A stretch of DNA of 64,000 bases. Origin: DASUPK01 sp963843085 (GTDB lineage Bacteria; Actinomycetota; Thermoleophilia; Solirubrobacterales; 70-9). Shown in pieces: positions 51,737 through 59,762 of the stretch. The DNA is taken from contig CAWJJG010000010.1 in NCBI GenBank assembly GCA_963843085.1, forward strand, positions 434,001-498,000, in the 5' to 3' direction. The notes beneath the pieces are model-generated. The model was not told the origin of the DNA and made no database searches. It worked only from the letters and a program-made list of their open reading frames with translations. A program made the position numbers and the translations under genes. Every line of letters begins with the position of its first letter. Position 1 is the first letter of the stretch.

Positions 51737-53736
51737 CAGGCGGGTTGCGCGGCGCGATGGCGGTCGGCCACCAGCTCCGCGATCTCGCCCATGATGCGGT
51801 TGATCTCGAAGTCCTTGGGCGTGTAGACGCCTGCGACGCCGGCCTCCTTCATGGCGGCCGCGTCGACCGCGGGGATGATGCCGCCGACGACCACGGGGAT
51901 GTCCGCACCGTCGGCGTGCAGGAGCTCCACCACGCGGGGCACCAGCTCGCGATGTGAGCCGGAGAGGATCGAGAGGCCGACCACGTCGACGTCCTCCTCG
52001 ACGGCCGACTTGGCGATCTGCTCAGGCGTGAGCCGGATCCCCTGGTAGATCACCTCCATGCCCACGTCGCGGGCGCGCACGGCGATCTGCTCAGCGCCGT
52101 TCGAGTGACCGTCGAGGCCGGGCTTGCCGACCAGGATCCGGATCGGATGGCCGATCTCCCCCGAGACCTCGGCGACGCGGTCGCGCACGCCGGCCAGGAG
52201 GTCCCCGTTGACCGAGCCGCCGGCCCCGGCCTCCGAGACGCCGGTCGGAGCCCGGTAATCGCCGAAGACCTCGCGGAGGACGCCGGCCCATTCTCCGGTG
52301 GTGGCGCCCGCCTTGGCGGCCTCGATGGTGGCCGGGAGGATGTTCGCCGACTCGTCGCGTGCCACCTCGGCGAGCTTTTCGAGCGCCGCGTCGACGGCGG
52401 CCTGGTCGCGCTCCGAGCGCCACCGCTCGAGGGCCTCGATCCGCTCGCGCTCCACCTCGGGGTCCGGCGTGAGGATGCCTCCATCCTCGCCGGTGGTGAG
52501 CGGCGACTCCTCGGACTCCGTGAACTTGTTCTGGCCGACGACGGTGAGCTCGCCGCGCTCGATCCTGCTGATCCGCTCACGGTTCGACTCGACCAGCTGC
52601 GCCTTCATGTAGGGCACCGCCTCGACCGCGCCGCCGCGGTCGGCGACCTCCTTCATCTCGGCATCGGCGCCCGACGCGAGCTCGTCGACCAGCCCGTCCA
52701 TGACCTTCGATCCCTCAAAGATGTCGGGGTAGTCGAGGATGTCGGTCTCGTTGGCGAGTATCTGCTGGATCCGCAGGCTCCACTGCTGGTCCCAGGGGCG
52801 GGGCAGGCCCAGGGCCTCGTTCCAGGCGGGCAGCTGGATCGCGCGGGCACGCGCGTCCCGGCCGAGCGTGACGGCGAGCGCCTCGAGCACGATGCGGGGG
52901 ACGTTGTTCTCCGGCTGGGACTCGGTCAGGCCGAGCGAGTTGACCTGGACGCCGTAGCGCAGGCGGAGGAACTTGGGCTCGGTGACGCCGTAGCGGTCGC
53001 GGCCGATCTCCTCCCAGAGACGGCCCATCGCGCGCAGCTTGGCGTGCTCCTCGATGAAGCGGACGCCCGCGTTGACGAAGAACGAGATCCGCCCGAAGAC
53101 CTTGGGGAAGTCTTCGTCAGAGACCTGCCCGCGCGCCTTGACCTCGTCGAGCACCGCGATGGCGGTGGAGAGGGCGTAGGCGATCTCCTGGACGGGCGTC
53201 GCCCCGGCCTCCTGCAGGTGGTAGCTGCAGACGTTGATCGGGTTCCACTTCGGGATCTCGTTGACGGTGAAGGCCACGGTGTCGGCGATCAGCCGCATCG
53301 AGGGCCCGGGGGGGAATGAGTACGTGCCGCGCGAGAGGTACTCCTTGATGATGTCGTTCTGGGTGGTGCCGGCCAGGGATGCGCGCTCGACGCCGTTCTC
53401 CTCTGCGACGGTCGCGTAGAGGGCGAGCAGCCAGGCGGCCGTGGCGTTGATCGTCATCGAGGTGTTCATCTCGTCGAGCGGGATGCCGTCGAACAGCGTG
53501 TGCATGTCGCCCTTGTGGACGATCGAGACGCCGACCTTGCCGACCTCGCCGCGCGCCAGCTCGGCATCGGGGTCGTAGCCGGTCTGCGTGGGCAGATCGA
53601 AGGCGACCGAAAGGCCGGTCTGGCCCTTGGCGAGGTTCTTGCGGTAGAGCTCGTTGGAGCGCTCGGCGTCGGAGTGGCCCGCGTAGGTGCGCATCATCCA
53701 GGGGCGGTCCCGCTCGGGCAGACGATGGTCGCTCAT
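51736..53736 (-). CDS. ecm: Ethylmalonyl-CoA mutase (MeaA type)
   Basis: 666 residues in one chain. N-terminal TIM-barrel mutase domain (RTYAGHSDAERSNELYRKNL, GLSVAFDLPTQTGYD, IDEMNTSMTINATA-like DEMNTSMTINATAAW), then a linker and C-terminal B12 domain with the base-off motif GLDGHSNGAEQ (about residue 542) and GLSILSGSH. A single-subunit mutase ending in its own B12 domain, not the MutA/MutB pair, with RTYAGHSD and GQTGLSVAFDLPTQ in the barrel, matches the MeaA/Ecm group. It converts ethylmalonyl-CoA to methylsuccinyl-CoA. TACCAT, 7 nt upstream of the ATG, is the probable -10. No B12 riboswitch is seen in the 111-base gap. Confidence 0.9.
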   Translation of the reverse strand: MSDHRLPERDRPWMMRTYAGHSDAERSNELYRKNLAKGQTGLSVAFDLPTQTGYDPDAELARGEVGKVGVSIVHKGDMHTLFDGIPLDEMNTSMTINATAAWLLALYATVAEENGVERASLAGTTQNDIIKEYLSRGTYSFPPGPSMRLIADTVAFTVNEIPKWNPINVCSYHLQEAGATPVQEIAYALSTAIAVLDEVKARGQVSDEDFPKVFGRISFFVNAGVRFIEEHAKLRAMGRLWEEIGRDRYGVTEPKFLRLRYGVQVNSLGLTESQPENNVPRIVLEALAVTLGRDARARAIQLPAWNEALGLPRPWDQQWSLRIQQILANETDILDYPDIFEGSKVMDGLVDELASGADAEMKEVADRGGAVEAVPYMKAQLVESNRERISRIERGELTVVGQNKFTESEESPLTTGEDGGILTPDPEVERERIEALERWRSERDQAAVDAALEKLAEVARDESANILPATIEAAKAGATTGEWAGVLREVFGDYRAPTGVSEAGAGGSVNGDLLAGVRDRVAEVSGEIGHPIRILVGKPGLDGHSNGAEQIAVRARDVGMEVIYQGIRLTPEQIAKSAVEEDVDVVGLSILSGSHRELVPRVVELLHADGADIPVVVGGIIPAVDAAAMKEAGVAGVYTPKDFEINRIMGEIAELVADRHRAAQPA

Positions 53737-53743
53737 CGGCCTA

Positions 53744-53749
53744 ATGGTA
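53744..53749 (-). promoter_or_regulatory. -10 element of ecm (leaderless)
   Basis: TACCAT on the minus strand, 7 nt before the ATG at 53736. Confidence 0.45.
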
Positions 53750-53832
53750 AGTGCCTCGTAAATCAAGACGCGCACCGACCGCTCCATCCGGCGCTGAGGA
53801 GTGTTCTTGCAAACTCTCGGACGCCTCCTGGC

Positions 53833-53838
53833 TACGCT
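53833..53838 (+). promoter_or_regulatory. -10 element of the secreted protein gene at 53848 (leaderless)
   Basis: TACGCT, 9 nt before the ATG at 53848; back to back with the ecm promoter. Confidence 0.45.
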
Positions 53839-53847
53839 CACCCGCGC

Positions 53848-54543
53848 ATGAGAACCAAGCTGACAGCCCTGATCGTGACCCTCGCCGCCCTCGCGGCGGG
53901 CGCAGTCGCGCACGCAGCGCCGATCCCGGTGGCGAGCTACACGTTCCAGGGCCAGGACGACGTCAACGCCTTCCAGAACGTCGGCATCGGCTGCAAGCGA
54001 AACTGGGTGAAACATCGCGCCCTCGGCCTCTCGGTCGGCAAGAGGGGGGGCGCCTGCACCTTCCGCTCCTCCGTGGTCGGCGATTCGAGCAGCCAGTTCT
54101 CGGACCTGGGTATGGTCGCGACCGCGACCGTCGGCGGTGGCAGCAAGAAGGCCATCGTGAAGTCCGTGGTCGGTGTCGGGGTTCGGTACAGCAGCAGCGC
54201 AAGCTACGTGCTGCGGGTGCTGCCGAACAAGCACAAGTGGCAGTACTTCCGCGACCCCAAGGGCGCGGCGGGCCCCAAGCTCGAAGCCTCCGGCAGCGGC
54301 AAGTTCATCAGGATCGGCTCGAAGCCCAACGTGGTCGCGATCCGCGCTTTCTCATATGGCGGAAACAGCACGAGCGTGATCGGCTCCGTGAACGGCACCA
54401 ACGTCGTCTCGCTCACCGATTCGGCCTCCGACCAGCCTGACGGCCGCCAGACGGTCCTCGTCTCCGGCGTCAAGGGCGGCTCCGGCACCGGCGTGAAGGG
54501 CGTGTTCGACAACGTCACCGTCCAGGTGCCGAACCCCTTCTAG
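53848..54543 (+). CDS. Secreted hypothetical protein
   Basis: 231 residues. Signal peptide (LTALIVTLAALAAGAVAHA) and a beta-rich domain (VASYTFQGQDDVNAF, DLGMVATATVGGGS, VRYSSSASYVLRVLPNKHKWQYFRDP, IGSVNGTNVVSLTD, GVFDNVTVQVP) with the strand pattern of laminin-G/concanavalin-like sandwich domains. No catalytic residues recognised. Divergent from ecm; no functional tie is apparent. Confidence 0.72.
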   Translation: MRTKLTALIVTLAALAAGAVAHAAPIPVASYTFQGQDDVNAFQNVGIGCKRNWVKHRALGLSVGKRGGACTFRSSVVGDSSSQFSDLGMVATATVGGGSKKAIVKSVVGVGVRYSSSASYVLRVLPNKHKWQYFRDPKGAAGPKLEASGSGKFIRIGSKPNVVAIRAFSYGGNSTSVIGSVNGTNVVSLTDSASDQPDGRQTVLVSGVKGGSGTGVKGVFDNVTVQVPNPF

Positions 54544-54593
54544 GCCACCTTTCCGAGGGCACGGAATCTTTCCGGCGCCCCGGAGCGATCCTC

Positions 54594-54599
54594 TACCTT
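54594..54599 (+). promoter_or_regulatory. -10 element of clpS (leaderless)
   Basis: TACCTT, 6 nt before the GTG at 54606. Confidence 0.5.
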
Positions 54600-54605
54600 G
54601 AGCCC

Positions 54606-54896
54606 GTGGCCACGACCACGGTTGAGCGCCCCAAGTCAGCCGGCCCAGGCGAGGGAGTGGGCGGGAACTGGATGGTGATCGTCCTGAATGACGATCACAA
54701 CACCTTCGACCACGTCGCCAAGACGCTCTCGCGCGTGATCCCGGGCATCTCGCTGGACGGGGGCTACCGGTTCGCCGACACGATCCACAACCGCGGCCGG
54801 GCCGCGGTCTGGACCGGGCCGAAGGAGCCCGCCGAGCTCTACTGGGAGCAGCTCCAGCAGGCGGGTCTCACGATGGCCCCGCTCGAGCAGCACTAG
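54606..54896 (+). CDS. clpS: ATP-dependent Clp protease adaptor ClpS
   Basis: 96 residues from a GTG. Seen: WMVIVLNDDHNTFDHVAKTL, the ClpS core with the Asn-Asp-Asp pair that binds N-degron amino groups, and the closing HNRGRAAVWTGPKEPAELYWEQL. It delivers N-end-rule substrates to ClpAP/ClpCP. The N-terminal extension of about 20 residues is flexible, as usual. Stands alone; no clpA or clpC in the window. Confidence 0.93.
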   Translation: MATTTVERPKSAGPGEGVGGNWMVIVLNDDHNTFDHVAKTLSRVIPGISLDGGYRFADTIHNRGRAAVWTGPKEPAELYWEQLQQAGLTMAPLEQH

Positions 54897-54907
54897 CGGC
54901 CACCAGG

Positions 54908-54938
54908 CCGCTCCACTTCGGAGCGGAGGGCGAAGCCC
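54908..54938. terminator. Two consecutive hairpins between clpS and the convergent RTX-like gene
   Basis: CCGCTCC-ACTTC-GGAGCGG (54908-54926) followed by GGGC-GAA-GCCC (54928-54938), 11 nt after the clpS stop. No T-run follows, but position between convergent genes fits a bidirectional terminator. Confidence 0.55.
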
Positions 54939-54965
54939 GGAGCGACTTATGTGGGGCGGCCGCTT

Positions 54966-54992
54966 GTGGCCGCGACCCTGATGGCGAAGCCG
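54966..54992. repeat. Dispersed repeat, copy 1
   Basis: GTGGCCGCGAC, two C, then TGATGGCGAAGCCG, shared with 62859-62884, where one T replaces the two C. Both copies are intergenic, just after a stop codon. Confidence 0.5.
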
Positions 54993-55000
54993 AAGCCGAT

Positions 55001-55768
55001 CTACTTCTTGCTCGGTGAGTCCTGCACCAGCGTGTTGTTGCCCGGCCCGCCGTTCAGCTTGTCCTTGCCGGGCCCGCCGATCAGCTGATCCGCGCCCGGG
55101 CCGCCGAAGAGCCGGTCCTTCCCGGCGCCGCCGCCGAGCAGGTCGGTGCCCGCCCCCCCGATCAGCAGGTCATCGCCGGAGTTGCCGCTGAGCAGGTCGT
55201 CGCCGGCACCGCCGTTCAGCTTGTCGTTGCCCGAGTTGCCGAGCAGGATGTCGCGGCCGGAGCCGGAGGTCTCGACATCGTCGCCGCTGCCGCCCTGCAG
55301 GCTGTCGCGGAAGCGCCCGCCGCGCACGCGGTCGCTACCCGAGCCGGCGAGCACGAGGTTGAACGCAGAGCCTCCGCCCGTGTAGCGGTCGTTTCCGGGG
55401 CCGAGATCCGCCGCCGCGCCGGTCCCATGGCCGAAGCCGGCTGGCAGGTCGCGCTGGCCGAAGCCGGCGTCGGTCCCCACTGCCGAGAGGTCGACCCGGT
55501 CGTTCCCACGCCCGGCGACGACGTCCACCTCGGAGACCTTGGCGCAGCCGATCGCAGCGCCGTGTGGGTTCTTGCCGTTGACCTTGACCAGCCCGTTCCT
55601 GCAGACGACCCCGATGCGGTCGGAGCCCTTTCCGCCCGAGACCCTCAGCAGACCCCCGCTGACGACGGCTCTCACCTTCGCCTGCGCGATGCCCGGGCCT
55701 ACGAGCAGGACCACGGCGGCGGCGGGAAGGGCGAAACGCAGGACTATGCGACGGGTGAGCGTGGGCAT
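55001..55768 (-). CDS. Secreted RTX-like repeat protein (short)
   Basis: 255 residues. Signal peptide (RFALPAAAVVLLVGPGIAQA), a bacterial domain of VRAVVSGGLLRVSGGKGSDRIGV type, then about eight GGxGxDxxx nonapeptides near the C-terminus (GNSGNDKLN, GGAGDDLLS, GGPGADQLI, GGPGKDKLN). It is a smaller relative of the protein at 32541 and lacks its long basic tail. Calcium binding is expected from the repeats; no enzymatic domain. The end lies 63 bases beyond the clpS hairpins. Confidence 0.82.
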   Translation of the reverse strand: MPTLTRRIVLRFALPAAAVVLLVGPGIAQAKVRAVVSGGLLRVSGGKGSDRIGVVCRNGLVKVNGKNPHGAAIGCAKVSEVDVVAGRGNDRVDLSAVGTDAGFGQRDLPAGFGHGTGAAADLGPGNDRYTGGGSAFNLVLAGSGSDRVRGGRFRDSLQGGSGDDVETSGSGRDILLGNSGNDKLNGGAGDDLLSGNSGDDLLIGGAGTDLLGGGAGKDRLFGGPGADQLIGGPGKDKLNGGPGNNTLVQDSPSKK

Positions 55769-55910
55769 GGGCAATGAAGGAACACCGGGAGCATCGCTAA
55801 GTAGCTGAATCGGTGTGGCCCGGGGAGATTCTGGACCGCTCCACCCAGTGGGTGTCATGGACGTCGAATCTGGAGCGCTCCATTCCCGGACACGCCCTTG
55901 GCCCCTCGCG

Positions 55911-56261
55911 CTACTCGCCCGCGATCAGCGTGTGCCAGACCGGCAGGAGAGGCTTGTTGTAGTAATTGAGCGCCCCCTCGCGCAGGGCTGCGATCTCGTC
56001 GGAGTACCAGTAGCGTTCGAAGTCCTCATGGCTGTCCCAGACCGAGGCCTGGCGAAAGTGCAGGGGGTCCTCGACGTTCCGGGTCAGCGACCAGCCCTTG
56101 GCGCCGAAGGCCATGGCCCGGGCGGCGCCGGGCTCCCAGATCTCGTACCAGCGCTCCGCCCGGAAGGGGTGGACGTGCCATTCGATGTAGACGATCTCGA
56201 GGGTCCCGGTGTCGATGGACGGCTGCTCCCAGGTGCCCTGGGCCGGCTCGGGGGTGCTCAT
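55911..56261 (-). CDS. Small dimeric alpha/beta-barrel-like protein coupled to ccr
   Basis: 116 residues. Seen: LEIVYIEWHVHPFRAERWYEIW, WSLTRNVEDPLHFRQASVWDSHEDFERYWYSDEI, a strand-helix layout like antibiotic-biosynthesis-monooxygenase (ABM) domains, rich in Trp, Tyr and His. The ATG overlaps the ccr stop (ATGA). Function unknown; as a cotranslated partner of crotonyl-CoA carboxylase/reductase it is worth testing. Confidence 0.7.
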   Translation of the reverse strand: MSTPEPAQGTWEQPSIDTGTLEIVYIEWHVHPFRAERWYEIWEPGAARAMAFGAKGWSLTRNVEDPLHFRQASVWDSHEDFERYWYSDEIAALREGALNYYNKPLLPVWHTLIAGE

Positions 56262-57526
56262 GCGCCCACCTCGGCCCGGATCGCGCCGGGGCCGTCCTCT
56301 TCCTTGCCCTCGTCCTCGCTCGTCGCGCCCACCAGGATCGAGATCTTGCCGAGATGCTTGTTCTCGTGGAGGAGCTGGTGAGCATCGGCGACGCCCTCGA
56401 AGCCCATCACGCGCCAGAGCACCGGCTGGATCTTGCCCTCTGCCATCAGCTCATTCGCCCGCCAGCACTCGTAGGCGTTGGCGAAGTGCGAGCCGATGAT
56501 CTGCTTCTGCTTCATCCACAGGTAGCGGACGTCGAAGTCGAGCGTGTATCCCGAGGTCGCGCCGCAGATCACGACCTTGCCGAACGGCTTGACCATGAAC
56601 ACCGACGTCGGGAAGGTCGCGCGGCCGACGTGCTCGAAGACGATGTCGGGAGCATCGCCGAGGATCTCCTTGACCCGCTTGGCGAACTCGCGTGAGACCT
56701 TGAAGCGGCCCTTCTCCGCCTCGCGGTCGCTGATGTTCTCGTCGTCACGCATCATGCCCGTGAAGTCGTTGCGATTGACGTAGTCGACCGCACCGAGCCG
56801 CTTCACCAGTTCCCCCTTCTCGTCGGAGGAGACGACGCCGACCGCGTTCGCGCCGGCCGCCTTGCAGAGCTGGACGGCGAAGACTCCGAGGCCGCCGGCC
56901 GCGCCCCAGATCAGGACGTTGTGCCCGGCCTGGAGCTTGCACTGGTCCATCAGCATCCGGTAGGCCGTGAAGTAGGTGAGCCCATAGGCGGAGGACTCCG
57001 CCCAGGAGAGGTTCTTCGGCTTGGGCAGCAGCTGCTGCGCCTGGACCTTGGTGAACTGGGCGAAGGAGCCCCAGGTCGTCTCGTAGCCCCAGATCTCCTG
57101 GCTGGGCGCCGCCATCGGATCCAGGCCGTGAACCTCGACGTCTTCGTAAGAGGCCTGGTTGCAGTGGATCACGACCTCGTCACCCGGCTTCCAGCGGGTG
57201 ACGCCTTCGCCGACCTTCCAGACGACGCCCGAGGCGTCCGAGCCGGGTATGTGATGGCCGTACTCGGGGTGGTCGCCGTAGCCGAAGACGGACACGGGCT
57301 TGCCGAGAGAGGCCCAGACGTTGTTGAAGTTGACCCCGGCGGCCATCACGCGGACGATCACCTCGAAGGCGCCCGGCTGTGGCACCTCGATCTCCTCCAC
57401 CTGCATGGCGTCCTTGGGCTCGCCCTCGCGCTCCTGGCGTATGACCCAGGCGGCCATCTTCTCGGGCAGCTCGCCCGGCTGGACATCGAGCTTGGATACG
57501 TCGGCGATCTCTACGGCCAAGGTCAC
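56258..57526 (-). CDS. ccr: Crotonyl-CoA carboxylase/reductase
   Basis: 422 residues of the medium-chain dehydrogenase/reductase family. Seen: GVNFNNVWASLGKPVS (with the Asn of the CO2 pocket), HIPGSDASGVVWKVGEGV, IWGYETTWGSFAQF, the NADPH loop WGAAGGLGVFAVQL, FEHVGRATFPTSVF, and GSHFANAYEC with the His that interacts with CO2 in known Ccr. These are Ccr hallmarks. It reduces and carboxylates crotonyl-CoA to ethylmalonyl-CoA with NADPH. Start: GTG 57526 sits directly on AGGAG, so the TTG at 57520 with 5-nt spacing may be used. The last residues are acidic and variable. Confidence 0.95.
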   Translation of the reverse strand: MTLAVEIADVSKLDVQPGELPEKMAAWVIRQEREGEPKDAMQVEEIEVPQPGAFEVIVRVMAAGVNFNNVWASLGKPVSVFGYGDHPEYGHHIPGSDASGVVWKVGEGVTRWKPGDEVVIHCNQASYEDVEVHGLDPMAAPSQEIWGYETTWGSFAQFTKVQAQQLLPKPKNLSWAESSAYGLTYFTAYRMLMDQCKLQAGHNVLIWGAAGGLGVFAVQLCKAAGANAVGVVSSDEKGELVKRLGAVDYVNRNDFTGMMRDDENISDREAEKGRFKVSREFAKRVKEILGDAPDIVFEHVGRATFPTSVFMVKPFGKVVICGATSGYTLDFDVRYLWMKQKQIIGSHFANAYECWRANELMAEGKIQPVLWRVMGFEGVADAHQLLHENKHLGKISILVGATSEDEGKEEDGPGAIRAEVGA

Positions 57527-57635
57527 TCCTGTTGTGAGAGGGCGCGCGTGAGCGCGACCCGATTACCGGTGCTCTGACGGACGCGTGGGATCGTAGTCAA
57601 CCGTCCCACGTCAGGTTCTCGTCCGGTCCCCCGAC

Positions 57636-57641
57636 TACGTT
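57636..57641 (+). promoter_or_regulatory. -10 element of the gene at 57651 (leaderless)
   Basis: TACGTT, 9 nt before the ATG at 57651. Confidence 0.45.
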
Positions 57642-57650
57642 CGAAGATCC

Positions 57651-59000
57651 ATGGAAGCGTCCGAGAAGCCACAGCTGCCGCTTGAGCCCGAGGGACCCGG
57701 CTCGGTCCGCCTGCTCGGGGACCGGATCGTGATCGAGGGCCTGACGATCGCCGACGAGCAGACGGCGCGGGTCGCGCGCGAGCGAGCGAAGGCGGGGGAG
57801 GAGCCGGCGAAGACGATCCGGCGCGCGGTCGAGATCGGCGCGCGCGTCCTCGACCGCGAGGAGACCGCGGTCGAGGTCGACTACGTCCGGCGCGAGTTCG
57901 AGCAGGTGACGAGCGCCCATCGGGAATCGATCGAGACGAAGAACCGCGAGGCCGTCGAGCGGATCGAGGAGGGCCTGCGGCGGGCCCTGGGCGATGAGGG
58001 CGCCGAAGGGGCCCTCGGCCAGGCTCTCGAGTCACACAGCGTGGAGCTCTCGGAGCAGATCGCCGAGACCTTCGGAGAAGGCCGCGACGGCGCCGTCCAG
58101 GCCCAGATCAAGCGGATGCTCGACGAGCGCGACGAGGAGTTCATGCGCCGGCTTTCGGCCGACGACGAGCGCAACCCGCTCGGCCCGATCATGGCGACGC
58201 TCCGGACCTGGGCGCGCGAGCGCAAGGACGACCAGGACACGCGCGACCAGAAGCTCGAGGCGAAGGTCGACGAGCTGCTCAGCCGCGCCGCCGAGCTCGC
58301 CGGTCTCGACCAGGGCCGCGAGGCGCTGGAGGAGGCCGAGGAGGCCGGCACCCGCAAGGGGCGGAGCTTCGAGGATCGGGTCGACCGGTCGCTCGAGCGG
58401 ATCGCCGCCACCCGCGGCGACGCCTCGTCTCACACCGGCGGAGAGGGCGCCGAAGGCGGAGGGAAGAAGGGCGACACGCTGATCGAGCTCGGGGCCGCCA
58501 GCGGCCCCGCGGTGGGGCGGGTGATCTTCGAGGCCAAGGACAAGCGGCTCTCGAAGAACGAGGCATGGAAGGAGCTCAACGAGGCGATGGCGTCGCGCGC
58601 GGCCTCCTTCGGGGTCCTGGTCGTCGCCGGAGAGGACCGCGTGCCCGCGGGACGGGAGACGCTCGTCGAGTACGAGGGGAACAAGCTGATCGTCGCCGTC
58701 GATCGCGAGGAGCCCGATGGACTGGCGCTCGAGGTCGCCTACCGGCTGGCCGCCGCTCGCGTGGCGATGGCCCGCGAGCAGGACCTGACCGTGGACGCAG
58801 CGGAGGTGCAGATCGTGGCCGAGGAGGCCGTGACCTGCCTGAAACAGGCGCAGGCCATCCGCTCCACCCTGACCGGGATCAAGACGAGCTCGGAGAAGGC
58901 CCGCGCAGGGCTCGACGAGATGGTCGAGGGCGTCCGCGCCCGGCTGGAGCGGATCGAGGCCTTGATCGAGGTGGCGAGCCCGGAGGAAGGTGAGGCCTGA
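57651..59000 (+). CDS. Coiled-coil protein with probable PD-(D/E)XK nuclease-fold domain
   Basis: 449 residues. The first half is highly charged and helical (several heptad-like stretches, residues 40-250). The second half (about residues 240-380) has GRSFEDRVDRSLERIA, then GDTLIEL, then GRVIFEAKDKRLSKNEAWKEL. The order Glu, Asp in GD, and E-A-K matches the PD-(D/E)XK core (E..GD..ExK). The FEAKDK/W pattern recalls DUF2130-type proteins. A nuclease or nucleic-acid-binding role is inferred; no partner gene is nearby, though a downstream small gene shares its first 18 nt. Confidence 0.75.
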   Translation: MEASEKPQLPLEPEGPGSVRLLGDRIVIEGLTIADEQTARVARERAKAGEEPAKTIRRAVEIGARVLDREETAVEVDYVRREFEQVTSAHRESIETKNREAVERIEEGLRRALGDEGAEGALGQALESHSVELSEQIAETFGEGRDGAVQAQIKRMLDERDEEFMRRLSADDERNPLGPIMATLRTWARERKDDQDTRDQKLEAKVDELLSRAAELAGLDQGREALEEAEEAGTRKGRSFEDRVDRSLERIAATRGDASSHTGGEGAEGGGKKGDTLIELGAASGPAVGRVIFEAKDKRLSKNEAWKELNEAMASRAASFGVLVVAGEDRVPAGRETLVEYEGNKLIVAVDREEPDGLALEVAYRLAAARVAMAREQDLTVDAAEVQIVAEEAVTCLKQAQAIRSTLTGIKTSSEKARAGLDEMVEGVRARLERIEALIEVASPEEGEA

Positions 59001-59097
59001 CTTGACCCCCGATCTGACCCCGCGAATATTCCGTCCAGCCCCGGTCTAGGGGATCATGCTTCCCCTGGCCGGCGACGAAAAGGACCAAAGAGCACGC

Positions 59098-59298
59098 ATG
59101 GAAGCGTCCGAGAACAAAGGGCTCCCTCCGCGGAGGGGCGGTGGGGCCGGCCTGCATCGAATCGACCCGGCCCGCCTCGCGCACACGCTTCGGTCGGCCG
59201 AGCATAGAACCGGCTACGCCCGGCTCGAGGTCATGCTCAACTCGGTCCTGCCGCGCTTGGTTGACGACGCTCGGGCCTCGGGCGACGCGCGCTACTAA
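59098..59298 (+). CDS. Small hypothetical protein (66 aa)
   Basis: ATG at 59098 (a longer start at 59056 lacks a well-spaced ribosome-binding site). Basic, with HRIDPARLAHTLRSAEHRTGYARLEVMLNSVLPRL, mostly helical. Its first codons MEASE are encoded by the same 18 nt as the start of the gene at 57651. I do not recognise the family. Confidence 0.45.
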   Translation: MEASENKGLPPRRGGGAGLHRIDPARLAHTLRSAEHRTGYARLEVMLNSVLPRLVDDARASGDARY

Positions 59299-59305
59299 CG
59301 GGCGG

Positions 59306-59716
59306 CTAGGGCAGCAGCAGGTCGTTCTTGCCGGAGGGCCGCTCGGGCCCGACAGTGAAGTTGAATGGGCGCACCGCGATGCCGTTGACGCTCGCCTCGT
59401 AGCTCCCGCTCTTCAGGTTCATCTTGAAGGTCTCCGCGTCGCCGGGTGCGATCTGGTCCGACCCGGCGCTGACCGGCCCGTGAATCGCCAGGCTGCCGGT
59501 CCCGTTGGTGAGGTTGGCGACCGTGAAGTTCACGAGGCCGGCGCCGAACTCCCTTGGAGAGACACCGACCCCGTCGGTTGCGATCTTCACGCTCACCTCC
59601 GCGGGGATGGGGGGTCGCGGGTCGTTGTTGAAGTCGTTACGGCCACAGCCCGCGACGACCACGACGACCAGCAACGTGGCCGGCAAGAGCAGCGCTCTGC
59701 CCCTCCTCCGCAGCAT
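59306..59716 (-). CDS. Putative lipoprotein
   Basis: 136 residues. Seen: basic start, hydrophobic core and a lipobox VVAGC (about residues 20-24), then a beta-rich domain (VSVKIATDGVGVSPREF, VNFTVANLTNGTGSLAIHGP) like small cupredoxin- or Ig-like extracellular modules. Cys 24 would be lipid-modified and anchored to the outer face of the membrane. TAGATT lies 9 nt before the ATG. Function unknown. Confidence 0.78.
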   Translation of the reverse strand: MLRRRGRALLLPATLLVVVVVAGCGRNDFNNDPRPPIPAEVSVKIATDGVGVSPREFGAGLVNFTVANLTNGTGSLAIHGPVSAGSDQIAPGDAETFKMNLKSGSYEASVNGIAVRPFNFTVGPERPSGKNDLLLP

Positions 59717-59725
59717 GCGCCGAGG

Positions 59726-59731
59726 AATCTA
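59726..59731 (-). promoter_or_regulatory. -10 element of the lipoprotein gene (leaderless)
   Basis: TAGATT on the minus strand, 9 nt before the ATG at 59716. Confidence 0.5.
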
Positions 59732-59762
59732 GCCGAATGACGGGACGATCCGCCTCAGTGCC

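Noticed and set aside
53737..53847. Search for a cobalamin riboswitch before the B12-dependent ecm
   Set aside because: Only 111 bases to the divergent gene, filled by two -10-like elements; no B12-box-like sequence seen.
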